Below the pieces are notes generated by a model, which worked only from the letters and a program-made list of their open reading frames with translations, ran no database searches and was not told the origin of the DNA. From Apostichopus japonicus (Eukaryota; Echinodermata; Holothuroidea; Aspidochirotida; Stichopodidae), in contig NC_092574.1 in assembly GCF_037975245.1 (NCBI RefSeq), positions 13,918,713 through 13,982,712 of the forward strand: DNA of 64,000 bases. The letters run 5' to 3'. The stretch's first letter is position 1; every line of letters starts with the position of its first letter. Shown here piece by piece: positions 1 through 11,307 of the stretch. The position numbers were made by a program, and so were the translations under genes.

Positions 1-39
1 GTTCTTAATTGTCAATTTTGTACACTCCATGCAGCTTAC

Positions 40-191
40 CGACAACGACAAGATTACAGCTGGGCGAAAAACAGGCAGACGATTCTATTCTGTCTGGAAG
101 TCGAACTTGCCAAAGTCTTCTGCCTGTCTCTAGGTCTAAACCTAGAAAGATCCCAGAATGGGAACCTATGTAAACAATGATGTCAGGTGAT
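40..191 (-). CDS. AASDH: AASDH exon 11, first PQQ-propeller blade
   Basis: 152 bp, acceptor CATCTTAG, donor GTAAGC. It was located by reading the minus strand for the missing propeller start. It encodes PDIIVYIGSHSG, then LDLETGRRLWQV, then RIESSACFSPSCNLVVVG. These align with VYIGSHSHRMKAVDFYSGK and DRIESSACVSKCGNFIVVG of human AASDH. Phase 2 at the start and phase 1 at the end are consistent. Later propeller exons would lie beyond the left edge. Confidence 0.9.
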
Positions 192-3100
192 CTAAGATGT
201 TGGAAAAGAAGATGAAAGATTAATATTTCTATGTGTATTAAAAAAAATTCACACTATTAAAGGAAAGTTGATCAGTGTTAATCTTTCACAGTTTACATAA
301 TATGGTATCAATACTAGGTTACAGCTAACAGCCTGATCTAACTTTCATTTCTGTTGATACAAAATGAGCTGTTTTTAGTTTCTATTGGACTTCACTGGAG
401 AGAGCATTGTGGTCAAGTGGTTCAGGCAGCAGTGAACTTGTGATCTAAGGTTTGCAGGTTAGAGTCCTGTCCAGATCATTATGTTGTGTCCTTTGGGCAA
501 GGCACTTTATCTCCATTGCCTCTCTTCACCCAGGTGTATAAAATGGTGACTTGTGAGATAACTTGCTTGCGCTGGTTTGTGGCTACACCCTATGGGAAGT
601 CCTCCGGGGACATGTAGATGTGGTCTACTGTGGTGCCCCAGGAGGGATTGTTTGAATTATGCCCACTTTAGTGTGTGGGTATGACTAGTAACCAATGACC
701 AGGGGATAAGTGTTGTAAAGTCATATGAAGGGGCCTCAAACAAGACTGTATACCTTCAACTTTTCCACGATAATATTCTATAAAATGACCTTCTTCAAGC
801 AAGCGATAAGGTGTTTCTCAAAGAAACGTTACAAAATATAGAAGATTGAAGTCTCAAGAGATGAGACTCTCAGAAAGAAAACAACAGAAAAGAACAAAAG
901 ATGTACGAAGTGTTGGTTACTTGTGATTGTCAATTAAAACTGACCTGGCTAGTGAAAACATGTTTGAATACAATGATTAGAAATCAAATCATGTTTATTC
1001 AACAAAATCATGAATTTATGCAATAATATGTAAACATAATCAGGAAGATTCCAAACTTGGAAACAGATTATTATATTTGGTAAAATCTAAGGCAATCCAC
1101 TGGCAATTTGACTGCAACCTTTAAATTCTATAGGTTGCCATTATTTGTATATATCTTTATATCATAGATCCTAATTGCTGTTCCTTGTTTGAAAGTATCA
1201 ATGTCTACTCATGACAAAAGCATTTCTGTTACTGCCTCTAGGGTTACCATATGTTTACTGGAGGAAAAGTTGATGCAGCCTTTTTTGGAAGGGGGGTGGG
1301 GTAGGGGGAGGGTCTAAGTTGGGGTGTCATTCTTCCTTTTTGTGGTGGAATACTGTCGTTGCAAGTTAATGTTAATGCTACCAGATTTGAGGTTAATATT
1401 GTTAAATATTATTGAATGATCACAACTATTGAAGGACTATATATACTATTGACCTTTTAGCTTGCTGTGCTGAAATTGAGTTGTTAGATGGGCCAATCAC
1501 TACATTTACAGTATTTTCACTGTATTTATTACAACTTTGTCAGAACTACCAATAAAATTCCCACAACATGTTTTGAAATGTTTTAAGTCCACCCAGGTGC
1601 TCATTTAAGATAAAATAATAAAAAGAGGGCAATTCTGGAAGTGTGACGACTGTACCATTGCATGTCTCTATAAATATAGATTATTAATTATTAAAACAAC
1701 AAGATCATTAATTATTAAAACAACAATTCTTTACAGTTTCCTCTTTCTCCAACAAGAACTACAACTTTTACAGTACTACCTACCCTTCTCTGATTACAAC
1801 TAGAGGCGAGGCGTCGATGCACTTTTCCAAATCCAGGCTCCAATTCTCCTTCATTGACAACTGGGCACCATCTGTCATTTCTTGCGTTACCATGGAAACG
1901 TTCTCACCCATGGTGACGGCACTACCTCTCCTCAGTACAGTTGTTCTATTAATAACTTCCTTGTGACAAAGTTTTCTTCTTTTTACTTGATCTCCATCAA
2001 CATTGATAGTTCTCTCCTCAGAATGTTCCGTAAGTAATAATTCTTCGGTCTTGGTTTTAGGTTCCATGGAAACATGATTATGACTCTGGTCATCCATATC
2101 ATATTCGGGGTTGATGAAAGCCTCGACGACGACAACGGCCGTGTCAGATTGGGACTTTTCAGTCAACTCAGGTAATCTTGAATCTTCAGCAGTTTGATTT
2201 AATAAGGTGATAACTTCTCCGATCGACTGATGAAGAATGGAATCCAACAGTTTTTCGTTTGTTTTCCTCAAATGTCTCTCCAACAGCTCTACGAGGTTAA
2301 CGGCTTGAAAGGAATTCCCGCCGAGTTCTATGAAACTTTTCGCTCGGTCTAATCCGACTGAGATGAAGAGCATCTCCTGTAAGTGTTAGAGTACAAAAAA
2401 ATAAAGAAAACAATAGTTAGTCAGAAATAATTCCTTGCAACGATTTATGACGATTGTCCAACACAGACAATTGTTGGTGGAATTCTGAGACCAACCTTTC
2501 ACAAATGAAACTGCTATAAAAATAAAAAGAACAAAACAATTACATTAACAAGTAAATTATGAAACTTTTATGTACAAAAAGTGCTTTCTAAGACCTCTTT
2601 TTTAACCACAAAATGTTATCTTTTTTGATGTTCAAATTTGAAGAAGATTTATGAATGCATGTGGTATCATCCATAGTGTGTGAAATCATTATGGCCAATC
2701 GTACTGAAATTGTCTGTCTCCTCTGTCAATCAAAAAAAAATCATTTATAAAAGATATAGACATTTTTCTTGAACCCAAAAAATTGGCATTTTGACAAAGC
2801 CTTGAAATCCACTTACAACAACATCAATATGTCCCCAAATTTCCTGGAAATATTACTCTCACTTTTATTACAGCATCATGTTGCATAGGTTGCTGGTCCA
2901 GGGGTGGATCTAGGACTCTTAACACAAAGGGATTTTTGGAGCTACCTCCCAAGTATGGGGGGGGGGGAAGGTGTCTGGGGAAAGATCTGTAGCAAAATGA
3001 ATTTTCCCTTTCTGACTCACATCACTACCTGCACCTCTAAATAGCTCGAGACAATTTGAAGAATATAATAAAAATCCAAATTTTTGTAGTACTGGTGACC

Positions 3101-6100
3101 AATATATTCTGCATGAACTCAATTCCTACTACGATGGTAATATTCCAACCTTACCTTAATGTGACACTCGACAATCTGTTCTATCGAGGTACCGCCACGG
3201 CTGCTGCATTGTTGTAGATAGTCTCTGGTCCGTTGCTTCAGACACTCGGTATTTAATTTTCCGTGATGCGTGACGGGGAAGGTGTTTAATGTAAAGATGC
3301 GATCGGGAATAGCTTCTTCTGAAACATATTCCTCTAATCTGACCTTTAACCTTTTACCCTCCTCTGTCTCTTGAAATGATGTCGTCTTATGACTACTTTC
3401 GTCTGTGCGAATGTAAAAAGCGTAAAGTCTAGGCGGTTCGTAAGAGTTGTCCAACACTGCCTGGCAGCTCAAAACTTCGGGAAAGCTTTCAACTGTCTGT
3501 CAAAAGAAAAAAAAGATATTGTAATTATTTACCCACCACTCCCACCAGGAAATATGAGATTGAAGATGCATCAAGTATATTTGTTTAACGGACAAATCTT
3601 TCTGTGAAAACCATTCCCTGACATATAATGGGTTATTCCAAAATGAACAGTAGGTGTGAACCCTGGTTGCCATGGTACGACAGATATTGCAGCAAGTGTC
3701 TACCATCCTCAAGAAGAGAAATGATTGTAACAAGGGAGTTGGTTCCAACTATTACAGAGCTGGATAATTCTGTTGGTAACACACACGAGGCCTGGAGTTT
3801 AGTGGTAATATGTTTTTGATTCGATTCAACCAAAAACTGTCTTCAGATATCTGAAGACAGTTTTTGGTTGAATCGAATCTCTATGAAAATACACTATGTA
3901 AAAGCATACAGTCTTACATGTATGTCCAGTTATATCTGGCTTTATATGGCCAGATAAAGCTTGATCTGCTTATCTGGATTGACTCTATATCCAGTTATAG
4001 CTGGCCTTTATATGGCCAGATAAAACTTGATCTGCATATCTGGATTGACTCTATATCCAGTTATATCTGGCTTTATATGGCCAGATAAAACTTGATCTGG
4101 CCAGATTAAACCAGATATAAAGCCAGATCTGGGATTTCGGTAAGGGATCATTCTCGCAAAAAGACAAAACAAACAACAGCTATGCTATTCATTGCCATTC
4201 CTGTTTGATCTGTATTTCATTCATCCCTTCAAAGTTAAATACAGATACCAAGAAATTAACCTTAGACCAGCTGTGATTTGCAGTCAATGTGAGCTGTCAA
4301 TCAGTGATATAAATCTCTGCTAGATTTGATTCTTTTTTTTCTTTTACAGAGCAGACCAAACAGTTTCAACATCCAAGGATAACTAGCTTACCTTTGCCAC
4401 TTGACTCAGGTTAAAGCGTTTTCCAAATCTTTTGACTTGGTCGTCTCTTCTGCCCAAGAACAGCAAACCTGCTGGTGTAATTCTGACGTAATCACCTGCA
4501 ATTTAATATTATGAAACAAGAATGTGTGAGAAAGCATCGTCTGTGTCTGTAAATGTTTAGAGACAGTCCAGAGGAAGAATTGTTTTTGAATGATGAAATA
4601 AGGATCATATTTTTAGTACCCAGTAAATGTTAATATTAAATTCCTTTAAAATTGACAACATTTGAAGTTGACATGTTTTTGTACCCAAGTGATCTTAAAG
4701 ATGTAATCAATTGGTTTCAGCACAGCGGCGCATTCCTTGCATTGTCCACTGAAGAGTGGTCGATTGTCCGTCCGTCCGTCCATCCGTCCGTCCGTCCACC
4801 CGTCCATCCGTCCGTCCGTCCACCCGTCCATCCGTCCGTCCGTCCATCCGTCCGTCCATGTAGGTGTGATGACATGGATGTACACTGACAAATTTGTTTT
4901 ATGTTTTACTTTCAAATGTTCATTTAATTTCCTTCCTTACAAAGTGGGATGCACTAACATATTAATCAACTACAGTCTTTGGGAATTGATAAACTTAAAG
5001 CAAATCCATGATCACGACAAAAACGTGAAGATATACAAAACATTTTGTTCTAGGTATTGTTCTAACATCACACCTGTTTGCTTCAAGTTCACTGACTGAG
5101 CAAATTGCCACAATTTCGACTCTTAATATCACCAAAACACTCAACGTAGGAATTGCATGCTAATTTCACCGGGATTCGTAATAAAAATATGTTCTTCTTT
5201 CATTTGTAAACAATGTAAATTTTTCTAAGGACTAGTACTTGTGATACAAGTGTAGCTTACATAACAGCATTATCCCCCCTCGCCATAAAATACTATCATC
5301 CGTGCAGAACTCGCCACTTCATACCTAACGTCAGGCCCTCTTTAGTGTATAAGCAGTTTGCTAACAGTTTTGTTTTATTTTGATTTTCACTTCATACTTC
5401 AACAGTTGTTTAGTGCAACTTTGACACTCAAAGCTATGTTTGTTGCTGTACAATACAATGGTCTAATGAGGTTTTAATGTATGATGTTACTATGAAAATT
5501 ATAGTGATTACAGCCTGTGCACATGTACGTGAAGATCCACAATTTATGGAGTTAGAAAATATATGTCCCTTAACTCTGAACTTCTAGCATCATGATCTTA
5601 TCATAAATACAGAGAACCAGTAACAAGACTTGCAGTCTGTGATTGCCTGATTAGTATCTTTGTTTCTGATGCAATCACTCTGATTAACTAATTAAAAAAT
5701 CAAGTAAAGTAAAAAAACATGTACATCTTTGCTTTATTTATTATATCAAAATCTTTCCCATTTGACCTTCCAGTAAGAACCCATCAAATTTTGTACCGGT
5801 GTATAATCAGCACATTTTTTTACGACGAATTAAAAAATATACCCGTTGCTCGGAAGACAGGTTCTCCTTCGATATGCCTATCATCACCAATGTAACAAAT
5901 ACGGGTGGAACTCCCTGTCGGAAAACAGAACATTGTCAGTATGAAGTTTTAGAAAATGTGCATGCAGATTTCACTCAGTATTAGACTCTTTGACTGGTAT
6001 GGAAACAATGTATCTAAAATATCTGTTTTGTTTCACATATATCAAACATGGAAATTAAAGGGTGTGAAGACTCGCGCAAAAAGAAACGTCTAATGCGGGT

Positions 6101-7319
6101 AATGTGACCTAGTTTCAAATGAGGTGTAACAGAAGTGTTAGACACCACCATCGATCCCAGAAAATACACACACAGCTTGCTATCGTCAGTAATTAGACAC
6201 TAGTGTACAGTCAATACATACAGCTACGGTCAATACCCACAGCACAGTGTACAAACGATACAGCGATGGCCATCTCAGGTCCAGCTTAAGATAACAAGAT
6301 ATCACGTTTCATTACTGTCTGCATTTTGTAGAGACACAAACAAAACATTACTTGCAAGCAACAGAAAGTTAACTTTTTCAGATGGCCGCACCCGGTTTGG
6401 GGCGAGTCTTCAATGCCTTTAAGGTAGTGCACAAATTTTGTGTAGCAAGTTTAAAGGCTCTGAAGCCTTTGCTTTACTGTATAAAATACTATGGTCTCTG
6501 TGTAAAATAATGAATGCCTTTAAGGTAGTGCACAAATTTTGTGTAGCAAGTTTAAAGGCTCTGAAGCCTTTGCCTTACTGTATAAAATACTATGGTCTCT
6601 GTGTAAAATAATGAACTGTACCTTTTGGATTTGAAAGCTCTGAACTTTGTCTTTTATAAAATACTTATGGCTGCTGTGTATAAAATAGTGCTATACAACA
6701 TTGCATTTGTATAGCAACATGACCATTTTACATAGCATTTTGAAATGTGATACCAGATAAAATTATTCCCCGTCAAAATAGCTCAAAAATATATAAAATA
6801 TAAATATGTGGAAAAGTCTTGCTAACTTACAGCAACTCTCTGCAATTTTTACATTTTGTTTGACAGGATTTTAAAGAATCCCTTTATCTGGTTTCACTCA
6901 GTTTTTTCTACCTTTGATAGTACTTGTGGGCATGGTGCATTTCATCAAGAAGAGAAGGACATTTTTTATCACAACAGCAACAGAGATTAATTTAATTACC
7001 GATGAATAGCTGTCCCTCCCTGTTAGTGGTAAGAGTCACACCCTGGTCATCTCTGACCTCTAGGACAGTCTCAAGTAATGGTTCACCAAGAGGAACACTG
7101 AAGAGAGGCAGAGATGCAGTAACAAAGAATGAACAACAATCACACTATTAGACCAATCTGGCAACTACCAACTGACTAAAAAAAAGATCTACAAAGACAA
7201 AATGTATGATTTGTATACAAGAAATGACTATCACACTATTAAAGATTAGACCAATCTGGCAACTACCAACTGACTACATGAAAGATCTACAAAGACAAAA
7301 TGTATGATTTATACAAGAA

Positions 7320-7369
<50 letters not shown>

Positions 7370-10300
7370 TCATACAAATGACTATCACACTGTTATTGAT
7401 TTGACCAATCTGGCAACTACCAACTGACTACATGAAAGATCTACAAAGACGAATGTATGATTTATATATAAGAAATGACTATCATGCTATTATAGATTAG
7501 ACCAATCTATCAACTACCAACTGACTAAATAAAAGATCTACATACACACAGTGTGCTTTCTGCAGTGATATACAAACAGGTCTCACTGTCTAAGATTTGT
7601 AGGTTGCTTATTTCGAAAGGTATTATGAAAAATAGAAGGAACTTAGTGTAAACTGTAATAAATTTCACATAACATCTAGTACCAAAATTATTCATCCATC
7701 CCACTTAACCTGCACATTGAAATCTTCAGTGTAAGATCAACCTTACCTCTCCATCTCACCCCCATCCTCTGTTAATTCTCTTTGAAGACGATGACAAGTA
7801 GCCCAACTAGAAACCTCAGTAATTCCATACAGGTTATAAATCTCAGTTTTGTTATCCCGATGAAAACACTCAGATAACCTCGACAGAGACGGACAAGGCT
7901 CTCCTCCGAAGGCTAAGACTCTCAGAGATGAGTCACTTGACAATATCGTAGATTTCAGTAACCCTGGGTCGACTCTCAAAAGAAAGCTCGGTGTTGTCTG
8001 CCAAAAACGAATAAAAACAAAAAGGAGAAAAAGAAGATCGAAAAGGTCAGAAGGCTAGTCAAAGCCCCAATATACAAAAGTCTTGCCTTTTCGATTCAAA
8101 ATTCTTGATTTCACCCCAAACTTTTTTGTAACAGGAGCTGAATTTTTCACTGAAATTTGCCACAAAGTTATATCGGAAGGCACATTATGTTTGCATTACA
8201 GGATGATATTAGGCACAAAATTAAGTTTGACATGTTTTACACCGTTAATATAAAATAAATATTGCAGGTTGTGTATTTAGGTAGCACTTTGAATATTTGA
8301 AAGAAAAATGACCAATTAAACAACCGAGGCCCATCAAAAAAGTAAACTGCACTACTTATCTTAAAACAAGTTAAGTTGGTCAGTTCCTCCAATGCGACAC
8401 AAAACTCAGTGGAAAAAAAACCAAGCCATGAGGCTTTTATGGCCTCAAATGACATGAATTGCAATTCATATTACAATTTGGTCAAGGAATTTAATGAGTA
8501 TAAAACTTTCTGTATTAATTAAACATTTCAGAACTTACATAGTAGCGGCAGCCAAATTGTTTTAATAACATAATAATCTGTACATGATCACAAAAATATG
8601 ACCTTTTGACCTCACCTGAAGTATGGTTACTCTATGCTCGACCAGAACAGAAATGAGTCTGTTAGGAGATACTTTGATCTGATTTGAAACAGCCACCAGT
8701 TTAGCTCCAGAAGACAGAGCCAGAAATATTTCAACAATACTGGGGTCAAATGTCAATGGGGCAGCATTAAATATTACATCAGATGGACGAACACTGAATA
8801 ATTCTCTGAAAAAGAAAAAGAAACGGAACCGTGTCATAGAAACTATTTACTCGTTTTCAACATGTAGTAAAATTACGATCTTTACCACTACAAACACATT
8901 CTGTACCTGAAATATATCAATATATATATTCAATTTATAACGTTTAGGAGGGTTTGAATACATGCACACCTCACTTTTCTGTATGTCTTCTAGTGCACCA
9001 TAATTTGGGTAGTTATTTTGTCATCTATAATACTGATATTAGTCTTGAAAAATGTGGCAATTTTACTTCTATGTTGTTTCTGCAAGCTAGCCTTAATGAT
9101 TAGTTTATGTGGTGACACTATTCAGCGACCAAAGAGCAACACAAATTGTACGTCCCTGATTTAGCTCATGAATATTCATAGATATGAGTTTAATTTGTCC
9201 CTAACAATAGCTCCAATACAACTTGTCAATGCATGTGAATCTACAGTACCACAAAATCCTCAAATTTGTATCAGATTATTCTATTTTTTTTTACAATAAA
9301 CCAAAACATAAACTTCAACATGAAAAAATTGCAAAACTCACTGTTTTGGAAAGATCTATTTTCTCAACTTTGTCTCATTTCACTAAACAGAGTATTTCCC
9401 TAAACCTCACCTCAGATGAAGAATATTAGGGACAATACACTGGTGAGGGACCTTCACCATCTTGGGGTCTCCTGTGGTTCCAGATGTAAACACCACATAG
9501 GCAAGGGGTGAATAAAGTGGTATTCGTCCTTGGTCGTTCAATCGTGGGTGGATCGGAACAAGATGAACAAAGTTAAAACACGTCTTCTTTGTCCCTTCTA
9601 AAACAACCACTTCCGTGGAGGTGTTAAATGTAGTTTGCAGGAATTTCATCTGAATAATAAAGAAAACTTTAATAAACAGCAGACTAAACAAGGCATTTCA
9701 CTTTCAAGTTGGAACAGTTATTGGCATTTAGCTACAATTTACAAACAACTTTTAAATAGGAATCCTACTCAGGTTACCATCGATCAAACTAAGAAACTAC
9801 CGAGCCCAATTATTTCTTACTGAGCCACTGACAAACAAAACTTTAAAATAGTGGCTCAATTTCCACTGGGACAATTGAACATGTTTAAATAAGTAAAGTT
9901 TCTTTTGTACTTGAAATAAAAGTTAACCAGTTTTAAGCTATTTTACTACATTAATATCAAAACATTGATCCAAACCTACACAAGTGCTGCTGTAGCACCT
10001 CCCCCCCCCCCCTACAACCACACATCCTGTACAACTGAAAGAAGGTCATATGTAGTTTTTGAAAGTGACAATCCAATCCGTGGTTGCAGATGTTATTTCA
10101 AATTTCAAATAAATATTGATTCATTCTCTCACCTCCGAAATGTCTTCACTTGTTATGATCAAAGTTGCCTCCACCTGAGAGAGAATTTTGGTGGTTTTCT
10201 TCTTTGGATAATGTCTCGGAATGAAGGTAAATGCTGCGGGAACTTTAAGAATTCTTAAAAAAAAAAAAAAAAGTAGGACTAATATAACTATAAGGTTACT

Positions 10301-11307
10301 AACCTTCACAAAGGAATGTAAGGTGAGTGAAGGGCTGCTGGCATTCTCAGGACTTTGAGAATGCATTTTTATGAGAATGTATCATACGGACAAAAATTTT
10401 CAACAGTGTTCAGCATTACCCTCACTTAATTAGATATTCACATGCAGCCTATTTTAACACAAAAGTTTTGCAAATCATTCTATTTGAAACATGTCAGTCG
10501 TTTCACATTTAAAGTTACATTAAATCATTACAAGCAATTTTCCTGACTCAAGTCAATAAAAAAATATTTTGGGTTAATAGTGCTATACTTCACAACTTCT
10601 TTGTGAGTAACTTGAGACCTTCTCTTTCAGTCAATCTGTATATTCACTGTTTCAGACTATTCATGGTTGGATCTTTGCTCAGATAATATTGGGTTCCACT
10701 GGTCCAACCAAGAGGATTTGAACGCATCCTCGCAAGCCACTGAAAATTTTGGCAAGGGCAGTTTACGTCATTTCAAACCAATAAATATCTGTCTACACAC
10801 AAAACCGTTCAATGTTTACTACCTTGTTGTTTACAGTAGGAAGTTTTCATTTCACAGGCTGGAGCAAAAACTATCACTGTATTTAATTACAGTTACATCA
10901 GGAATGTTACATAAACTAAATGTGTTTGATAAAAGTATTATGCTTCCAAAAAAAGCTTGATCTCCTCATGTTACTCTCAGGTAACAACAGCATGGGTTCT
11001 ACATACGATTTTAATTTCTGTTTAACATCTTTTATAAATGTTCCACAACTTCCAATAATACCTACCCAAGAACTGCAATCATGACTTTATCAAATTCTCC
11101 TCCCATCACAGCAATTACTTCATTCTCTTTCTTGACATGCCTTTTTGTCTCCTCTGCAAGTTTGGAAGAGAGGAATGCTAATGCTTCATAGGTCAATACA
11201 TCTGCTCTTTCACCTTGATCAGAGACTAATGCTGTGTTAGAATTATATCGTATAGAGGCAGCCTCAAATAGACCATGAAGAGTTTGGGATTGCATAGTTG
11301 GTTTCAT
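40..11307 (-). CDS. AASDH: AASDH (beta-alanine-activating enzyme / ACSF4) gene, 3' end off window
   Basis: Eleven coding exons on the minus strand join into about 801 codons: 11066-11307, 10133-10253, 9411-9649, 8616-8805, 7747-7997, 7000-7097, 5843-5914, 4392-4495, 3155-3496, 1784-2376 and 40-191. Every junction has GT/AG borders and the codon phases match. The order is AMP-binding adenylation domain (A3 core SGTTGDPK, A5 NLYGITE, A7 RATGD, A8 GRRDDQVKRFGKR, A10 HHGK), a carrier domain with phosphopantetheine serine in LGGNS, and the start of the PQQ-type beta-propeller. This order is the hallmark of AASDH; the human protein is about 1,100 residues, so roughly 300 C-terminal residues lie left of position 1. 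Known role of the family: ATP-dependent activation of beta-alanine and loading onto its own pantetheine arm; the acceptor is unclear. No stop or frameshift was seen, so the gene looks functional. Confidence 0.94.
192..1783 (-). other. AASDH intron 10, with a tRNA-derived SINE
   Basis: 1.6-kb intron between the carrier-domain exon and the first propeller exon. It contains one SINE (about 405-760, plus strand). The rest is AT-rich, with a G-rich patch near 1290-1320; I see no further exon. Confidence 0.7.
405..760 (+). mobile_element. tRNA-derived SINE, family A copy 1
   Basis: The head resembles a tRNA: A box TGGTCAAGTGGTT and a decayed B box at about 460-475. A body of about 280 bp follows, including GGGCAAGGCACTTTATC, CACCCAGGTGTATAAA and CACCCTATGGGAAGTCC. 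The same head and body occur in reverse at 40505-40882, and the same head with a different body at 61305-61597. Inserted in AASDH intron 10, antisense to the gene. Confidence 0.82.
1784..2376 (-). CDS. AASDH: AASDH exon 10, carrier domain and linker
   Basis: 593 bp, acceptor CTTACAG, donor GTAGGT. It opens with the carrier domain: FIELGGNSFQAVNLVE has the phosphopantetheine-accepting Ser in GGNS. A long hydrophilic linker of about 110 residues with little conservation follows, and then KCIDASPLVVI, the entry to the PQQ propeller, which in human is KCVDASPLVVI. Confidence 0.94.
2890..3080. repeat. Possible transposon-end debris with poly-G
   Basis: The stretch starts CCAGGGGTGGATCTAGGA, an opening resembling DNA-transposon termini, and contains a G run at about 2948. 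A related string in reverse occurs at about 63936-63951. No matching second end or target duplication was found, so the call is weak. Confidence 0.25.
3155..3496 (-). CDS. AASDH: AASDH exon 9, C-terminal subdomain and catalytic lysine
   Basis: 342 bp, acceptor TTTGACAG, donor GTAAGG. The segment NTFPVTHHGKLN holds the A10 motif; its Lys is the catalytic lysine for adenylate formation. The exon continues into helix 1 of the carrier domain (SIEQIVECHIK). An alternative acceptor four bases downstream would break the frame and is not favoured. Confidence 0.93.
3818..3879. repeat. Perfect 62-bp palindrome
   Basis: Two 31-base arms meet with no spacer; every base of 3818-3848 pairs with 3849-3879. 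It lies in AASDH intron 8, about 320 bp from exon 9. The immediate flanks do not extend the symmetry. Confidence 0.95.
3920..4135. repeat. 65-66 bp tandem repeat, three copies
   Basis: The string GGCCAGATAAA recurs at 3948, 4014 and 4079, with a partial and inverted continuation to about 4135. The unit is rich in ATCTGG/CCAGAT, so each copy is internally self-complementary. Located in AASDH intron 8 just beyond the perfect palindrome. Confidence 0.85.
4392..4495 (-). CDS. AASDH: AASDH exon 8, hinge A8 motif
   Basis: 104 bp, acceptor TTGCAG, donor GTAAGC. It encodes GDYVRITPAGLLFLGRRDD followed by QVKRFGKRFNLSQVAK. GRRDDQVK is the A8 hinge about which the C-terminal subdomain rotates between adenylation and thiolation states. 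Confidence 0.92.
4760..4860. repeat. (CCGT/CCATC)n microsatellite
   Basis: About 100 bp of GTCCGTCC interspersed with CATCC and CACCC. Open in several frames on both strands, giving artificial Pro/Ser/Val/Arg- or Asp/Gly/Trp/Met-rich frames that are not genes. Confidence 0.9.
5843..5914 (-). CDS. AASDH: AASDH exon 7, 72-bp micro-exon with A7 motif
   Basis: Only 72 bp. Acceptor TTCCGACAG, donor GTATAT. The reading is GSSTRICYIGDDRH then EGEPVFRATG, equivalent to the human stretch ending in MRATGD. The Asp of the A7 motif, which binds the ribose hydroxyls, comes from the next exon. Found from the missing piece between exons 6 and 8; both flanking phases fit exactly. Confidence 0.88.
6412..6680. 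repeat. 101-bp tandem duplication with a decayed third copy
   Basis: 6412-6512 and 6513-6613 are almost identical (AATGCCTTTAAGGTAGTGC… to …CTCTGTGTAAAAT). A third, degenerate copy continues to about 6690. AASDH intron 6. Confidence 0.85.
7000..7097 (-). CDS. AASDH: AASDH exon 6
   Basis: 98 bp, acceptor CTTCAG, donor GTAATT. It encodes LGEPLLETVLEVRDDQG and GQLFIG, matching LGFPLLGTVVEVRDTNG and GQVFLGG of human AASDH. Phases fit exons 5 and 7. Confidence 0.9.
7140..7530. repeat. Roughly 100-bp tandem repeat, four copies, with (AT)n inserted
   Basis: The phrase GACCAATCT followed by CAACTACCAACTGACTA occurs four times, near 7151, 7250, 7402 and 7500. An (AT)n tract at about 7325-7365 interrupts the second spacing. 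AASDH intron 5. Confidence 0.85.
7747..7997 (-). CDS. AASDH: AASDH exon 5, A5 motif
   Basis: 251 bp, acceptor TTGGCAG, donor GTAAGG. It contains LRVLAFGGEPCPSL and YNLYGITEVSSWAT. The YGITE core is the A5 motif that binds the adenine and helps position magnesium. The frame opens before the first in-frame TTG; that codon is an internal Leu and not a start. Confidence 0.94.
8616..8805 (-). CDS. AASDH: AASDH exon 4, A4 region of adenylation domain
   Basis: 190 bp, acceptor TTTTTCAG, donor GTGAGG. It encodes PLTFDPSIVEIFLALSSGA, nearly identical to the human protein at this point, and ends HRVTILQ in phase 0. The junction with exon 3 restores an Arg codon. Confidence 0.94.
9411..9649 (-). CDS. 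AASDH: AASDH exon 3, ATP-binding P-loop (A3) motif
   Basis: 239 bp from acceptor ATTCAG to donor GTGAGG. It carries the signature YVVFTSGTTGDPKMVKV, the glycine-rich A3 loop that contacts ATP phosphates in adenylate-forming enzymes, then PHQCIVPNILHLR, which aligns with PHKCIVPNIQHFR in human AASDH. The segment before A3 (linker, about 50 residues) is poorly conserved, as expected in this family. Confidence 0.94.
10133..10253 (-). CDS. AASDH: AASDH exon 2, N-terminal adenylation subdomain
   Basis: 121 bp. The acceptor follows a run of 16 or more T on the minus strand (…TTAAG). The first base completes a Gly codon begun in exon 1, giving LGILKVPAAF, which matches LGILQVPAAY of the human protein. 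It ends SEDISE with donor GTGAGA in phase 0. Confidence 0.88.
11066..11307 (-). CDS. AASDH: AASDH exon with start codon
   Basis: The ATG at 11305-11307 opens a frame whose first residues include TLHGLFEAASIRYN, like the start of animal AASDH (TLQELVHKAA in human). The exon ends at 11066 with donor GTAGGT after two bases of a codon. The ATG directly follows a pyrimidine-rich stretch ending in CTTAG, so it may sit at the start of an exon preceded by an intron in the 5' leader. No 5' leader exon or promoter could be identified. Confidence 0.88.
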
